Source of the DNA: Diogma glabrata
Lineage: Eukaryota > Arthropoda > Insecta > Diptera > Cylindrotomidae
Assembly: GCA_963693315.1 (NCBI GenBank)
Contig: OY856186.1
Span: 97,010,943 to 97,074,942 of the forward strand
Length of the DNA: 64,000 nucleotides
Direction: 5' to 3'
The notes beneath the pieces are model-generated. The model did not search any database. It had not been told where the DNA came from and saw only the letters and a list, made by a program, of their open reading frames with translations. Position 1 is the first letter of the stretch; every line of letters starts with the position of its first letter. Position numbers and translations under genes: made by a program. Of this stretch, positions 11,721 through 24,547 are shown piece by piece.

Positions 11721-13840
11721 TTTTTTAGAATCTATAAAAATATATACAAATAAAGTTCAAAATTTGATTAAAAAATTTGTGCACAAAACATAGAAATCAT
11801 GAGTTCCTTCGTACCACTGAGGCATTTAAGTTTAAAGTTGCTTTAAAACTAAAAATGTCCAAAATCACATACTGATCCGGGTTTTCCTCGTGTACATAAA
11901 CTTATGAAATCAAAAGGACATTCAAAGTAAAAAAAAATTTAGAACGAATAAAAAGAAAGGATACAACGAAATTATTTCAACACCTCCTAGTTATCACGAC
12001 GAAAAGCCCGTTGCTATAAATCATGATATTATATAAGAACATACAAATGAATTACTGTATGAAGTTTATAGTGAAAAACATGGCATATTTAGATTTTTCG
12101 CATTTTCAAAATGTCAAGCGAGTTTATAAAATTCAAAAACTGATTTATTTTACCATTCAGTTGTGCGTAAAACGTTGTACATACACTCAGGTTGAAATGA
12201 AGATTACAACTTTGGTTCAATAATAGCCTTCTCTTCGTGCTTCAATATGAACCGCGGTCGTAATCTTCTTTCCGCCCTTGATATATAAATAATTATTACT
12301 ATCGATGAGATAACAACGTTTTACGACAGTTGAATTGCCCCACTGACGCGTATCGTGAACAAATTTTCACTCACGTGTTTTCATTTCTTGTAGCAAAATG
12401 TACTATTTTCACTTTACATCATTATTTTGGGTTTAGCTTTTAACTTAACTTTCCATTCGAGATTTTATTGAGTATATATTATACCATAACGCAAACAATT
12501 ATCTAACTTAGAACTATAATTCACTGTATATGCTTGGAAAAGCGAAAAACTGTAAGAAAGTCTTTTATCACAATTCCTGTCAAAGATCATGCCTGCGTTA
12601 TTTATTTATTCAATTTAATACAATGACCTAATCTTTTGAGATTTTTATATTTCATTTATGAGTATGACTTCAAAATAAAGAAAAGTACCTGATACAGTTA
12701 GAATAAGTTAAAGAGATAATAACATATTTTTTTAGAATTGATTAGTTTACTTTTCTTGTTTGGATTAAATACTTTTTCATTGGAAAATAAGATTAGCTTT
12801 TTATCAAATATATTTTTAAATTTTTTACATGGTGTAGTAAAAGATCAAGGAAATCTTTTCATTGTTATCTATAAAGATTTTACATTTTTTGGGTTTTGTG
12901 AAAAACAGGGTGTTGCCTTTTCATTTGTTGAGTAAGTTTAGTCACTAACGAAAAAAAGATTGAGTAGAAGGAGCGGATCGATTTACGAACTGGTGTTTAT
13001 ATATAATTACTATACATTTTACTTACACCTATGAAATCCTACAATTACAGTTTTGAAACGGATTTTTAATTACAGTCGATCCCAAAAATTTTTGCGATCG
13101 TATCGAGATCTAATTGTCCAAAAATTCATGAAAACATATATTTGGATTCTGTCATGAGCATTAAGGGGTTATTCTGGCCTAAATTTAATGCATTTTTTAG
13201 AGTAAGATAAAAGAAATAGAAAAACATTTTTAATATCAATGTTTTTACAGAATGTTTATTGATATTTCAAGCATACAAAAAAATCTAAAACAGCATACTA
13301 AAAAAGTAAAAAAGGTGCGTCCTGTCTGTGTCGTCCTGATTGATGTGGTTTCAGTCCTTGTAGTGCTCTGAAACAATTTTTTTTTTTAAATTCTTTATTA
13401 AAAGAGATGTCACTATGATTCGGACCTTGGAAAAAAAAAAAATTCGTAAAATGGAGACGATTTGAACAATAGTATATTTTCCTACAAGGGATGAAAACAT
13501 TGTTTTTTCGTGAGTAAACATATGTTCACGATACGCGCGTCGAGTGAGACATGTTTACGAACGAAAAACGTTTTTATCTCGCGTAGGAAATGCAATTTTT
13601 TCTATGATAGTATATATATATATAATCAATATTTACTATTAATTATAAAGTTATTCAAATTCTATTTTTTCATGGTTACGTTGTTTAAAATACTTTGTAA
13701 AATTATATGAAAAACCATAGCAACTATAATTTGTTATTCTTTTTCACTAGTGAATTGACTTTTCGCATAGAAAAAAATTTTTTTTAATTGAAAAAAAATT
13801 TTAACAAAAAATTTTAACAAAAAAAAATTTGGCTAATAGT
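11720..13840. other. AT-rich intergenic DNA
   Basis: No gene was recognised. The open frames of 60 to 66 codons at 12023, 12738 and 13510 are low-complexity and lack any family motif. A 'TTTCTTGTAG' acceptor-like site near 12390 is followed by only a 12-codon frame. Confidence 0.45.
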
Positions 13841-13841
13841 A

Positions 13842-14480
13842 ATATAGGGTATATGGGGATAGCTCGGATCGTGCCGAGAGTGATATCATTGGAAAGGTTT
13901 TTACAAGACAAGCTCAAATCAAATGAAAAATTTCCGCGGTCTCATCCCTGGAAAAAGTTGTTAGTGCTTAAAGTTTAGCTGTTTGATGCATTTTTTCTCA
14001 ATTTTTCACCTAAGTAGCTCTGTTTTTCATTTAAAGAAACGAAAAATTATACAACCCTATCCATCCCATTTTGGCTAATATAGGTTACCCGACCCGTGAG
14101 GGAGTGAGGGGAAGGGAAGACGCCGGAAGGCGGTGAGGGGAAGGGAAGAGAGGGGGCGGCGCCGCTTAGCGAGCTATAAATAGCTCGGATCGGATTTGGT
14201 ATATCCAGGTCGGGTAATTTATATTAGCCAAAATGGGATGGAAAGGGTTGTATAATTCTTCATTTCTTTAAATGATACCACTCTCGACACGATCCGAGCT
14301 ACCCCTATATACCCTATATTAGCCAAAAATGCATCAAAAAAGCTAAATTTTAAACACTCACAACTAGTTCCAGGGATGAGACCGCAGCAATTTTTCAATT
14401 GATTTGAGCTTGTCTTGAAAAGACCTTTACAATGATACCACTCTCGACCCGATCCGAGCTACCCCATTTACCCTATATTT
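13842..14480. mobile_element. Foldback element with about 250-bp arms and a GC-rich core
   Basis: The left arm (13842-14093) pairs with the right arm (14210-14480) as inverted repeats: 'TAGCTCGGATCGTGCCGAG' opposite 'CGACCCGATCCGAGCTACC', 'GGTCTCATCCCTGG' opposite 'CCAGGGATGAGACC', 'CCCATTTTGGCTAATAT' opposite 'ATATTAGCCAAAATGGG'. The core 14094-14209 is strikingly G-rich ('GGGAGTGAGGGGAAGGGAAG', repeated once) in an AT-rich region. In the right arm, 14277-14330 carries an extra copy of the outer end in place of the expected sequence, so the arm is rearranged. No coding capacity. Confidence 0.85.
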
Positions 14481-14484
14481 CCCC

Positions 14485-16135
14485 AATTTTACATAACTAC
14501 CAGGTATGTGATTGACTTATATATTGGTTAAATTGTTAAAAATTTTAATGGAATTACTATTAGAATTAGTAATTTTCTGAACAATACAAAACCAATGTTT
14601 TCAAATGCCTATATATAATATGTCGTGAACGAAGAAGCTCACAAATTTTTGGTAGAACAATATTTGCTTGTTTTATCGATCTAAAAAATAAAAAATAAAA
14701 TTAGACGGTGCCACACTTAGCATAGTCGTGCCAAAATTTAAAACAAATATACATGAATAAAACAAAATCAGTTAATTTACAAATTAATTAAATCTTTTAT
14801 AAATATTTTAATACGCAATTGCAGAAGATGCATTTTATGAAATTTTTCAAATTTAAAAGTAAACAACCGTTATTAAAATATAACTACTACATACAAACAT
14901 ATTTGACATAAAGTTTTGTTCAATGTTCTTTTTAACTCATAGTTTCTAAATTGATTTAAAAGGGTAAAAAGCACACAAGCTAAAAAATTTTGACGCTTAA
15001 AATTAAACCAAATTAAAACTGAAGAAAAGATAAATTTAGATGAAAATGTTTCAAAAACAGGAAATTTAATTTAATAAAAATGAAAATTATATAAAAAGAG
15101 GGTATTAAAGTTAAAGTTTGGCATGCAATTGTGACGAAATTAGTTTTTTACTTTCAAAGAATTTATTGATTTATAAGATTGATACAAAGCCCAAATTAGT
15201 GTCAAATCAAAGTTCAAAGAATAATTGATTTTTTATCGACTATAAAACAAAAATATGTAATTTCTTAAGTTGTGCATAAGTTTAAGTTAATGTCTAAAGC
15301 TAACTCACCATCAGTCTTTCATCTTTTTTTCTAGCCAAAATAGAACGAGAAACCATGATTAATTTTCTAAAGAGTATAACAATTTTCCACGGAAAATGTA
15401 ATTTATAGGATTGGATTTTTGACATTTCACCATTATAATAAACACCTAATTTTATTACATATTTTCATCAATGTTGTATCCAAAATACGTAATGGTAATT
15501 TCAAATACAATTTTTCAGTGTAAAAGTCGTCTTTTTCCATAAAAAAGTCTTCCTGTATAGACTTTTTTTTTATAGTATAACACTTTTTTTCAAAAAAAAG
15601 TCGTGGAAAGTAAAAAAAAGTCATGGAATAAATAAAAAGTCTTCATCTTTTCTCTTTTCGCACTTATAATATTTTTATATCTTCTATTTCACATTTTATT
15701 TTGTGAAATAGAATATATACGAGAAAAAAAGACCTAAGGATAAGTTTAACGTCCTCCATAAATCGGATTTAAGAGTTTGTTTACTATCACTTCTAAAAAC
15801 CAATTTCCATGTAATTCGATTGAATTTATTCAGTTATAGTAATAATTCTATGATAAGTAGAATTTATTAAAAGAACGCAAATAAAGAATCCTTTTTAAAT
15901 TAGAAAAGTCTGGGTTTTTTCTGTATACATATTTGGGTTTTCCGTATTAATTTAAAGAGAAATAATTACGAACTTTGATCTCCTTCTCCAGAACGACTTT
16001 TCCAATTTTTCCATTTGGTGTAATAAATTTACAATGGAGTTTAATGTCATAAAAAACCAATTTCTCACTTTTCTTCGAAAACGAATTAATTTCCAACATT
16101 GTATGTAATTATTGAATGATGATATCGTTGAACGA
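14485..16135. other. AT-rich intergenic DNA
   Basis: Only chance open frames. At 15560-15605 there is a short A/T hairpin around 'ACTTTTTTTCAAAAAAAAGT'. No gene found. Confidence 0.45.
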
Positions 16136-16138
16136 GTT

Positions 16139-16460
16139 ACGATTATTTAAGATTTGGGAGTTACTTGTGACAGTGAATTAAGCATCCCGTTACACATCAG
16201 TAATATAACCAGGCAAAATAAGAATCGGTTTGGTTCGCTGGTCTAGAGAATTTTGGAATTTCTATGTAACAAATGGAGCATGATACTAATATTAATAAAA
16301 TTGAGAAAGTACAACGAAGCTTCCGCCGTTTTACTCTTTAGAACTTTTCACAACAGACGACTATAATGGTTTAATACCTAGATTGTTGTCAAGATTAAGC
16401 CGCGAGAAAATAGTATCGACATCGTAACTTTTCCAACTGCAATCGCTAACTTACAATCAG
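16139..16460 (+). mobile_element. LINE reverse transcriptase remnant
   Basis: Plus-strand fragments read 'DLGVTCDSELSIPLHISNI' at about 16153 and, in another frame near 16300, 'KIEKVQRSFRRFTL', then 'DYNGLIPRLLSRLSREKI'. These are in the order and spacing of the post-catalytic thumb of jockey-type LINE reverse transcriptases. Stops and frame shifts separate them; nothing else of the element is visible. Confidence 0.65.
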
Positions 16461-18240
16461 TATACGCAATAACACGCATTTATATCAGGATCATAACTTG
16501 TGACCCTTAAAATGCATTTCATAAACAAACACAATTCTGAAGATAATCACCAATTTATTCGCGTAATTTTAAATAGGAAGAAGAAATTATCAGAATTATT
16601 TTATTTTTAGTTAATTTTGTGAATGAACGAACATTTTTGCATCTAACTAAACTCAAAGCATGAGAAACTTTTTTTAATCATTTGAAGAAATAAGAATTTA
16701 GTATTAATTATTTCTAAACATTTGTTTCTGTTTATTATTTATGTGATACACGTAATTTAATTTTGTTTTCAAACATACTTACTTTCATTAATTTCAGAAT
16801 TATTGTTTTATTATTTTGAGAAAATATTTCTGGCGTTTTTGATATTTTAACACAGAATTAATGAGCGTAACCACGACACGAAAAGAAAATTTTTATGCAA
16901 AACAAAAATGTTTGATTCATTCAACATCCACCTAATGTCGTATGTCTGGTTGCTTGAACAATTAAATCTTTGATAGCTTTGCTTAAATTCCCTTTTCGTT
17001 TTTTAATCGCTGTTGGGCGTTGGACTCAAAAAAGTTTTCTCTTTTTGTCATTTAGATAAATCTTTGTATATATTTGTGTAGAAACGGTATGCTAACCATT
17101 TAAGAGAGATTTCTTATTTACGCACTGAAAAAAATGTTCTATTTCCAATCGAAATGCAGTTGTCTCAATCTCATCGCGGAAGTAAATATGGCGAATTGAA
17201 CTCCGAAACTGATTCAACAACTGTACAGCTATAGAACGATGTAGTTGAGACAACCTCACGTAATGTTTGTGTGAAAATTAAATATAGTTCAATTAATTTG
17301 AAATACTTCAATTTTGAAATGAAAAATTCATGAATGCCAAGGAAAATTTTTTTCATCGAAATAGTGATTAACTTTATTCAATTCTACTGTTATATTGGAT
17401 GTAACATTTTATATTTTAAATAAACTTCATTCTGTTGTCAATAAAATGTTAACGTGTAGTTGTCCCAATCACGGTGAAATTGTTCGCAAGTATTTTTTCA
17501 TTGTTTGAATAATAAACTGCCAACTTCGAGATGAGGTTGTCATTACTTTAATTTTTTTTTTCAGTCCGATTTACCTAGTCCTCATTTAGACAAATTTTCA
17601 AGCAACCAAGCAGTGTTTCACTTGAAGATTTATTTTAATCGATTATTTTTATAAGGGTTATGTACCCAGAGTGTTTTTCCAGTTTACCAGCCGGAGTTGG
17701 TCATAATTAAAAACGCACATTTTGAACAATCTTTTAATTTATGCAATGCAAAAATACACATAATTGCAATGTTAGTTCAATTAAGTGTTCTTTTGAATAA
17801 TTAATGAACGCGGTTGTATTTGGTGTTTTTACCTCTCCTCATTCTCAACCCCTCAAAAAATTTCTATGTTTTCTATGTTAAACTTGCAAAAGACACACAT
17901 ACTAAAATTTTACAAAAACCTGCCCGGTGCAAAATTCTAAACTAAATCTTTAAGGAGTCTTGGAGAACGCAGCATTGAGAACTCAGTTTTTTCTCCATAA
18001 AGAGATCAGTGTTTGTTAATTTGATCGATAAGTCTGATCGATAGGTTTGCTTTTTAAACGATAGGTCTGACAAGCCTGCGTTCTCCAGTTCCTGTTATTG
18101 ACATACGAGTTAACGTGAGACATCCTATACGGCTGAACTCTATTCAGTTAACGATAGCAGCACTCTCAGTTTTAGTTTTGGAGTACTTGTTGGTGATGTC
18201 AACTATTGATTGCTAAAAAAACTAGTATTCATATAACTCT
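16460..18240. other. AT-rich intergenic DNA
   Basis: No gene. Short similar words ('GTTGTCTCAATC', 'GTTGTCCCAATCACG', 'GAGGTTGTCATTAC') near 17160, 17460 and 17530 hint at a worn repeat but boundaries are not clear. Confidence 0.4.
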
Positions 18241-18249
18241 TTGTGTGCT

Positions 18250-18540
18250 TATAACGGCTGTTTTAATCAAAATATTTGAATAAAATTTATAAATAATAAA
18301 TATTGAATATTTGAACATATTTCTATCATTTTCTTAAAAAGTCAGGCATCTTCAGTTAGACACTCCTGAATCATATCTACTATCTAGTTAAAAAGGCTAG
18401 ACCCTTAAAATCCCAATAAATTAGAGCAATATAGCCTCTGTGTAGATCAAAATATTTGAATAAAATTTATGAATATTGAAAATTTGGGCATATTCCTGTA
18501 ATTTTTTTTCAAAGCCAGACATCTGTAATAAGAAGTTATT
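18250..18540. repeat. Direct repeat pair, about 95 bp each
   Basis: 'ATCAAAATATTTGAATAAAA' begins both 18250-18345 and 18444-18540; each then runs through 'GAATATTGAA.ATTTG' and ends near 'CAGGCATCT' or 'CAGACATCT'. A third, inverted relative lies at about 781-870. Confidence 0.6.
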
Positions 18541-21270
18541 GGGTAATCTGCTCAAAAAAAAAAAAATCGGAACCATCCAAAATTTGCATCAGTTTTTCTT
18601 TTCATACAAAATTATGTATTGGAAATAAAAAATAATAGTATGTAATAACCTGGCTTTAATATTTTTGAATATAACGAGTTGTATATAAAGTTCAATTTCG
18701 CTCCCTCATTTTCTCCATAGTGAATAAAACTAACAAACCATGACAACAATAATAGTTTTCATGGAAACAGAAATCTTTAGGATACATTCAAACAAACGGT
18801 TTACTAAACGGAAAATTAAAGTCGTCGTGCAAAAAATAGTGTTAGTATATACACCTCGAGCTCGAGAGTGAGCATGTCATATCTTTGAGTGATATGTAGT
18901 TCTCAGACTTATCACTCGGGCTCCGAACACACCTCGTGAGAAATCTTCCTTGGTGTATAATCTACTATTATGCGTGCTTTTGACCAAATTAAAAAACGTT
19001 CCAGAATTGCATGGATGTAGTTTTGCTTATAATATATGTAATTAACTTTATTTTTAAAAATAGTTTGATAGTTTGTATTTAGTTTTTCATTTAAACTACA
19101 ACCTAATACATCCAATTCTACTTGTAAACAAATCTATCTGGCCAAGACAACTAGCCAGAAACCATAGCAACCCCAAAAATATTTATTTATAGTCAGTAAA
19201 AATACCAATTATATTATTGTCAACGATTAATCTACATAAACAAACATGTTTATAATCGTGGGTGACTTTTGTATCTAAGAGTCATATTTAACGGAATTAT
19301 TTTTAAAAACATTATGATTTCATAATTTGTGAGATTAAAGTGTTTTATAAACTTCTTAACCCGCAATATTAAAAAATGTAAGATAACCTCTGCTAAATTA
19401 TTTAATATTCGATGACAATTGAAAGTTATTGTTCACAACGATAATAATATTTAAAATTTGTGTATACTGTAGCGGTACCTGATACAGATTTGATACATCC
19501 TTTAAATTGATTTTATTCACGGTTAATTTAATTTAAATTAAAATGTAAGCAACTATAAAATTACATTTCTCCTTATTTTGTAACTAAAGCCTTCCAATGA
19601 AGGCTAGATACTTTTTTCGTTTTTCTATTAAATGGATTATGCTGATCTACTATATGGAGTTAAAAGAACCGTTAAATAGTACTTTTACAACACTTTTTTG
19701 ACAACAAATTCCTTTTTATTAAACGATAACTTATGATTTTATTAATAATTTAAATTATGATTATTTAAAAACAAATAACGAATTTGCTGATGTATTTTGT
19801 CTACAATTTATTTTTGTCGTACGCGAATTTTGAACTTTACTTTTATATGCTTGCTTGTGTGTTGGAGAGGGAGGAGGATTAACTTAAAAAAAAAATTTGT
19901 TGAACTTTGATTGTATTATTATTAAAAATAGAATTGAAAATTTTCACGAAAACTGAAGCTGATTAATTGTTTTTATACTAATCTTACAATAATATAACTA
20001 TATTGTAACATTTTGTTATTCTTTATAAATACATGACATTATAATTATTATACATGACCGATATTATTGATTGGCAATATCATTTGTATGATTACTAATA
20101 TTATTTATATTTGATACACATGGCATATTTTTTTTAAACTGAAATTTATAACAATTAAAGTTCCATAGATCTACAAATTTTCATAAATAATCATTTAGGT
20201 GTATGTTTAATATTTACTAGTCGTTGACATCTTAACTCAAAAGTATACCGTGAAAAATGTAAGAAACTAAATTATGTATTTGAAGTACATTAATTCATAT
20301 CTGAATTCTTAATAAATATTTTTTTTCTCTTCCATTTAATTATATCAGCTTTATTTGTATGTTTTTTCGATAATAATAGTATGTATTATTGTATTGTTTG
20401 CTAACCTATAGCCTAATGAACTTAACCTATTGTCTAATGAAAATTTTCCTATAAAAAAATTATCATTATTCAATTGGTATGATTCCAATTGGTCAAATTG
20501 TTTTGATTTCATTAAAATTATTTTCAAATTATAATCACAATTGCTTTGATAAGTTTTGTTCAAAAACCAAATTTTAATTTAAATTCTCTTATTTCGTTTA
20601 GTAATTAGTTGAACTTGGTTGATGAGTTGAACTTGGTTGAGGGCGTTTTTTATCATCAGGGTTTTTTTTATTGAAATTTGAAATTTGATTTATCAATTAA
20701 AACAATAAAGATTTATTGTTTTAATTGAAGAAAATGTTTTTATATTTATACACAATTCTTTGTCAGAGAATAAAGTATTGTAATCGATTCGTGACTAATG
20801 AATTTTATTCTCTCGCAAATTAAAATTCTCGTTCGTGCCTCGCTCGAATTTTAAACTTTTGCTTGAGAATAAACTACTTCATTATTCACTCATTGATTAA
20901 ACTACTATTGTAGGCGCTAACCTAAACCTTACTAAAGAAAACGAAAACAAATTGATCATGATAATCTGTCATGCTAATTTTATATTTAATAACACTTTAA
21001 TCACTATAATCAGATTAAAATTCAATTAAAAATTGATAATCTAAAATTTGATAGATAGTGGATCAAAGTCTACGTACAATGTACATTGAACGTTTTTCAT
21101 AATAATAATATTAAATTTTTACACTAAATTGCTTTATTTCAAATTTACAAAATGGGTTTTTTTGACTTCATTATTTATTAAAATACATTTAAAAAAATAT
21201 TGCGACGCTGATGGATAGGCTTACTTCACCACAGCTCTGGAAACAAAATGTTCCGGATATGTATATAGTG
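18540..21270. other. AT-rich intergenic DNA
   Basis: No gene recognised. Around 18855-18955 there is a weak inverted pair ('GAGCTCGAGAGTGA' and 'TCACTCGGGCTC'), and 20800-20860 has 'CTCGTTCGTGCCTCGCTCGA' between AT tracts. Both could be MITE relics. Confidence 0.4.
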
Positions 21271-21277
21271 AGTTAAT

Positions 21278-21424
21278 GGGGCCTATTCAGTAAAATCTTC
21301 TATCGAAAATTTCTGCTGTTCTTTTATTTTTTGTATGAAATTTTATTCTCCCGTTATAAAATTTCATACAAAAAATAAAAGAATAACATAAACTTTCGAT
21401 AGAAGATTTTACTGAATAGGCCCC
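21278..21424. mobile_element. Small foldback MITE (147 bp)
   Basis: Almost a perfect palindrome: GGGGCCTATTCAGTAAAATC at the left end is inverted at the right end, then 'TTCTATCGAAA', 'TTATTTTTTGTATGAAATTT' and a short loop near 21350. The arms are about 70 bases with few mismatches, so it is young. No target duplication is certain. Confidence 0.85.
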
Positions 21425-21559
21425 AATATCCATCAAATACTTTAATTAATGACTAAAAAAAGTTAAAGATTTCGCGTAGTTCTAATCATGAAAACATTAA
21501 AGGAAACTGTAGTATCTCAACAAACATAAATTCTGTCGTACAAGAAAAAGCAGTGTTGT

Positions 21560-21715
21560 GAAACGAATCAAATTTAATTTTGTTTCAGTTTTCGTTATTC
21601 TATAAATTAAAATAACGGTTTTCGTTTCAGTTATTGTTTCGACCAATTTATTTGGTTACGTTTTTCATTACGTTTTCGTTACGTTTCGGTTACAGTTACG
21701 ATTTCGTTATATATA
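21560..21715. repeat. Degenerate short repeats of a TTTCGTTA type
   Basis: Words such as 'TTTTCGTTA', 'GTTTCGGTTAC', 'GTTACGTTTTTCATTACG' recur irregularly. Simple tandem-derived sequence; no frame. Confidence 0.45.
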
Positions 21716-21772
21716 CATCACTCATGAATAAATAAAAGTAATAATTGGACAATGAATTATGGATAATTAACT

Positions 21773-22455
21773 TGTTACAATATTGTGACGATTATGGAAG
21801 ACGATAGAACACAACAACAATAGAAAATCTTCAAGAAAATTCTCGTTAGAATTATCTTCGAGAAAATTCTTCTAAAAGAAATGTAAAAATCAATAAAACC
21901 AAATCAACGTAACCAAAGTAAATATTTAATAGGAAGTATTTGTTTTCTTGAATAAGGATTGGTTAACGAAATAAAAATTTGTAAATAAAACAAGAAACAA
22001 AACAAAAGAATAGATTTCACACCTAGGTGTCAATATTTGAAGATCGTCTCATTGTTGATAAAGGAAGGAAAAAAAGGTGTGTTCTAGAATATTGCAGTAA
22101 TATCGAGGCTATTTCATGTAGTATAAATAAGAGGTGTTCTTCGAGGATAGGATTAGTATAAAATTGTTAGCGATACAAAAAGTATAAAAATTTAGCAGTG
22201 ATAAAGGCGAAGTAAAATTAACAGTGTTATAAGTAGAAAGTTAAAATTGATATTGTGAACAAGTATAAAAGAATTATAAGTGGTGAAATATTGTTAGTAC
22301 AAGAAGAACAAAAAGGGGAATAGTAATAGGAGAAATATTATTATTGTAAAATCTTGAACGAATAAAATTATAACGTTTAGAAAATCCATTGTGTTTTAAA
22401 TTTCCTGATTTAGTGATCGAACTAAATAATTGTAACTCGGCTAAGAAACGTTACA
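21773..22455 (+). mobile_element. Possible solo LTR
   Basis: The block begins TGTTACAATATTGTGACG and ends GAAACGTTACA, so it has TG...CA ends. It contains in order a TATA box (TATAAATA, 22122-22129), a poly(A) signal (AATAAA, 22361-22366) and about 90 bases after it, the layout of U3-R-U5. There is no matching second LTR in the window and I could not confirm a target duplication, so the call rests on layout alone. The orientation would be plus. Confidence 0.4.
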
Positions 22456-22554
22456 ATATATTATTCATTAAATTCAATTTATTCAAATATTATTCACAAA
22501 ACTCAAAATCAATTATCAGGAACTGATGTTATTGAAAATTCATATAAACAGGTG

Positions 22555-23400
22555 TTCGGGAGGCCCCCACCAGTTATCCGAATATCATCCAAAAACTAAT
22601 CAGTTCTTTGTCATTCAAATCTCCATCTTTTATGATAATATCATCAAAATTGATTAATGAACGAAGTCTGTATGCTTCCAACAAACTTTAAAGGCAAAGT
22701 GTGAAAAGTCAGTAGTTGTTTGGTGGACCTCTCGCCACTTTGATCAATGTGTCCTAAAAGTTGATCATTATCTCACACTAATTAAAACCTTTTTTATAAG
22801 TTTCATCATAATCACTTCATTAGTGTAGGCGATAGCCGATAGTGTACATAAAGACACTGGAAAAAAATCAAAAGATTGCAAGATTAAAGTGTTTACCGGA
22901 AGTGAAAAACCGGCAGTTAGGATGCAGCACTGTTGTGTATCAAGTTTCGGCTTATGTATTTATTTATTTCATCCAATTCGATTAACAGGTACTGGTACAG
23001 ATGTTATGAAGTTTTCAAAAACACAGGTGCTCGGGGGACCTCCACCACTTTGTTCAATATCGCTCAAAAACTAATCAGCTCCTTGCTATACATATTTGCA
23101 TCTTTTTTAAAGAATCATCAAAATTCATTCACGAACGAATGTTGTATCCTCCCAACAAGCATAAAAAACAGAGTGAAAAATCTTCTGTTGTATGGTATAC
23201 CCCAACCCTTTGTCCATTGTACCCGAAAAAGCTAATCAAACCTTTCTCATATTGCTTGAAATCTTGTAATTGTAGACTACAGTAGGCTACATAAACACCT
23301 GAAAAAAAACTTTTTAACCGGAAGTGACAAACCAGAAGTTGGTATGCAAAAATATTGGAACGCTACTAAAACTTTATATACCAAGTTTCAATAAGATCGA
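22555..23400. repeat. Composite tandem repeat, about 470-bp unit, related block at 29600
   Basis: The phrase 'ACAGGTGTTCGGGAGGCCCC' at about 22551 recurs as 'ACAGGTGCTCGGGGGACCTC' near 23024, each followed by '...AAAAACTAATCAG'. Between them, a related longer sub-unit (22715-23020 and 23185-23400) contains 'CACTGGAAAAAAA'-like text, 'CCGGAAGTGA' and 'ACCAAGTTT'-like text. A single diverged sub-unit is at about 29600-29850 ('GACACCGACCACTTTG', 'CGGAAGTGACAAG'). Thus a short (160) and a long (310) sub-unit alternate. No coding meaning found. Confidence 0.6.
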
Positions 23401-23484
23401 AAGCCAATTTTGAAATCATCATCAACATCATCAAGTATGCATAAAAAAAACCGAAATGCATTTCTTTTTTTTCGTTTCGTAGAG

Positions 23485-23570
23485 CAGAAGTGAAATTTCA
23501 AAAAATAATAACAGAATCCGTATTGACAGAAGTGAAACTTCAAAAAATAATAACAGAATCCGTATGGCAA
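23485..23570. repeat. 42-bp tandem duplication
   Basis: 'CAGAAGTGAAATTTCAAAAA' with 'ATAATAACAGAATCCGTAT' after it occurs twice with one or two differences. It gives a chance open frame on the minus strand with a repeated peptide. Confidence 0.7.
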
Positions 23571-23821
23571 AATAATATCAGTAGCTAGATTCTGGTTGTA
23601 TGGAATTATTTCGTGGAATGAGATTTCGTACTAAATGGGATTTTTACATTCAGATTCAGTGGAATGAGAAAATAAATTCCGCATTTGTGGGATGAACTGT
23701 CAAATTATCTCGTCAACGAATTTATAGACGAAATGCGATTATTTGCTTTGAAATTTTGTATAGACGCCCAAAAGGGAGAAAAAAATGTCGAAAAAGGTTA
23801 CGATAAATCAAAAAGATATCT

Positions 23822-24032
23822 ACTTAGGCGCCAAGATTTTTTTTCTATTTGATATAGAATCACAAAATTACACTTTTTTGATACGATGTTATTCAAATAT
23901 GTTCCTTCTACAAAATTTACTATCCCGATTTCCTATGTGTATATAAGATAAACAGATCAAAACTGTCTCTTTTACCACATTTACTTAATTTACCCTAAAA
24001 AAAATTTTAAAAAAATCCGCTTGCGCCTAAGT
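23822..24032. mobile_element. MITE of the ACTTAGGCGC family, copy 1
   Basis: Ends are ACTTAGGCGCCAAGATTTTT and, inverted, ACTTAGGCGCAAGCGGATTT. The interior ('ACACTTTTTTGATACGATG', 'TATGTTCCTTCTACAAAATT', 'ACAGATCAAAACTGTC') is shared with the copy at 35374. No coding capacity. Target duplication not clear. Confidence 0.7.
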
Positions 24033-24040
24033 TCAAGTAA

Positions 24041-24540
24041 TCATGCCAAAAGAAATTTTAGTTTCAAGACGAAAACGGTCAATATAGCAAAGCTAATCAA
24101 ATTCGAATGTTCACCACGGTCAGTCGCAACAGTGGCATAATTACCATGGCAGCCGATTGTTTTAGGGTCGTTTATTACGTCCGTCACATATTGTAGCCAT
24201 GGTCTACCTCGTGGTTGTCTACTCCCTGGGGCACTAACGTACATTTTTTAATCATTTCAGACTATGAATCAGCTCGTAGAACAACCCAAACAAAGCAATC
24301 TCTTTGTAACGGATACAACCTATAATGTCAGGACCCTCAAGGAGGTCTCTAATCTCAAAGTTATAGTGAGTTCTATACTCTCTATCGTTTGTCTTAAGTG
24401 GACCATAAATGTAGAGAAGGATTTTACGCTCAAATACAGATAAATACGATTCGTCATTTTGTGTAAGGGTCCACGTTTGAGACCCATACATTACCACCGG
24501 TCTAATCAATGTCTTGTATACGATAATTTCATTAATAATT
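24041..24540 (-). mobile_element. RTE-like LINE, 3' part of reverse transcriptase ORF
   Basis: The minus strand gives 'MIRPVVMYGSQTWTLTQNDE', 'VFERKILLYIYGPLK', 'YRTHYNFEIRDLLEGPDIIG', then after a frame break 'GSRQPRGRPWLQYVTDVIND'. This is the region after the catalytic domain of RTE-clade elements: the 'YGSETW', 'ERK.LR.IYGP' and 'RGRP' blocks are all recognisable. The catalytic part is not present upstream. The broken end at 24540 meets an inverted-repeat element. Confidence 0.8.
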
Positions 24541-24547
24541 TTTGCCT

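Noticed and set aside
12390..12460. Acceptor-like site followed by ATG
   Set aside because: The frame closes after about a dozen codons.
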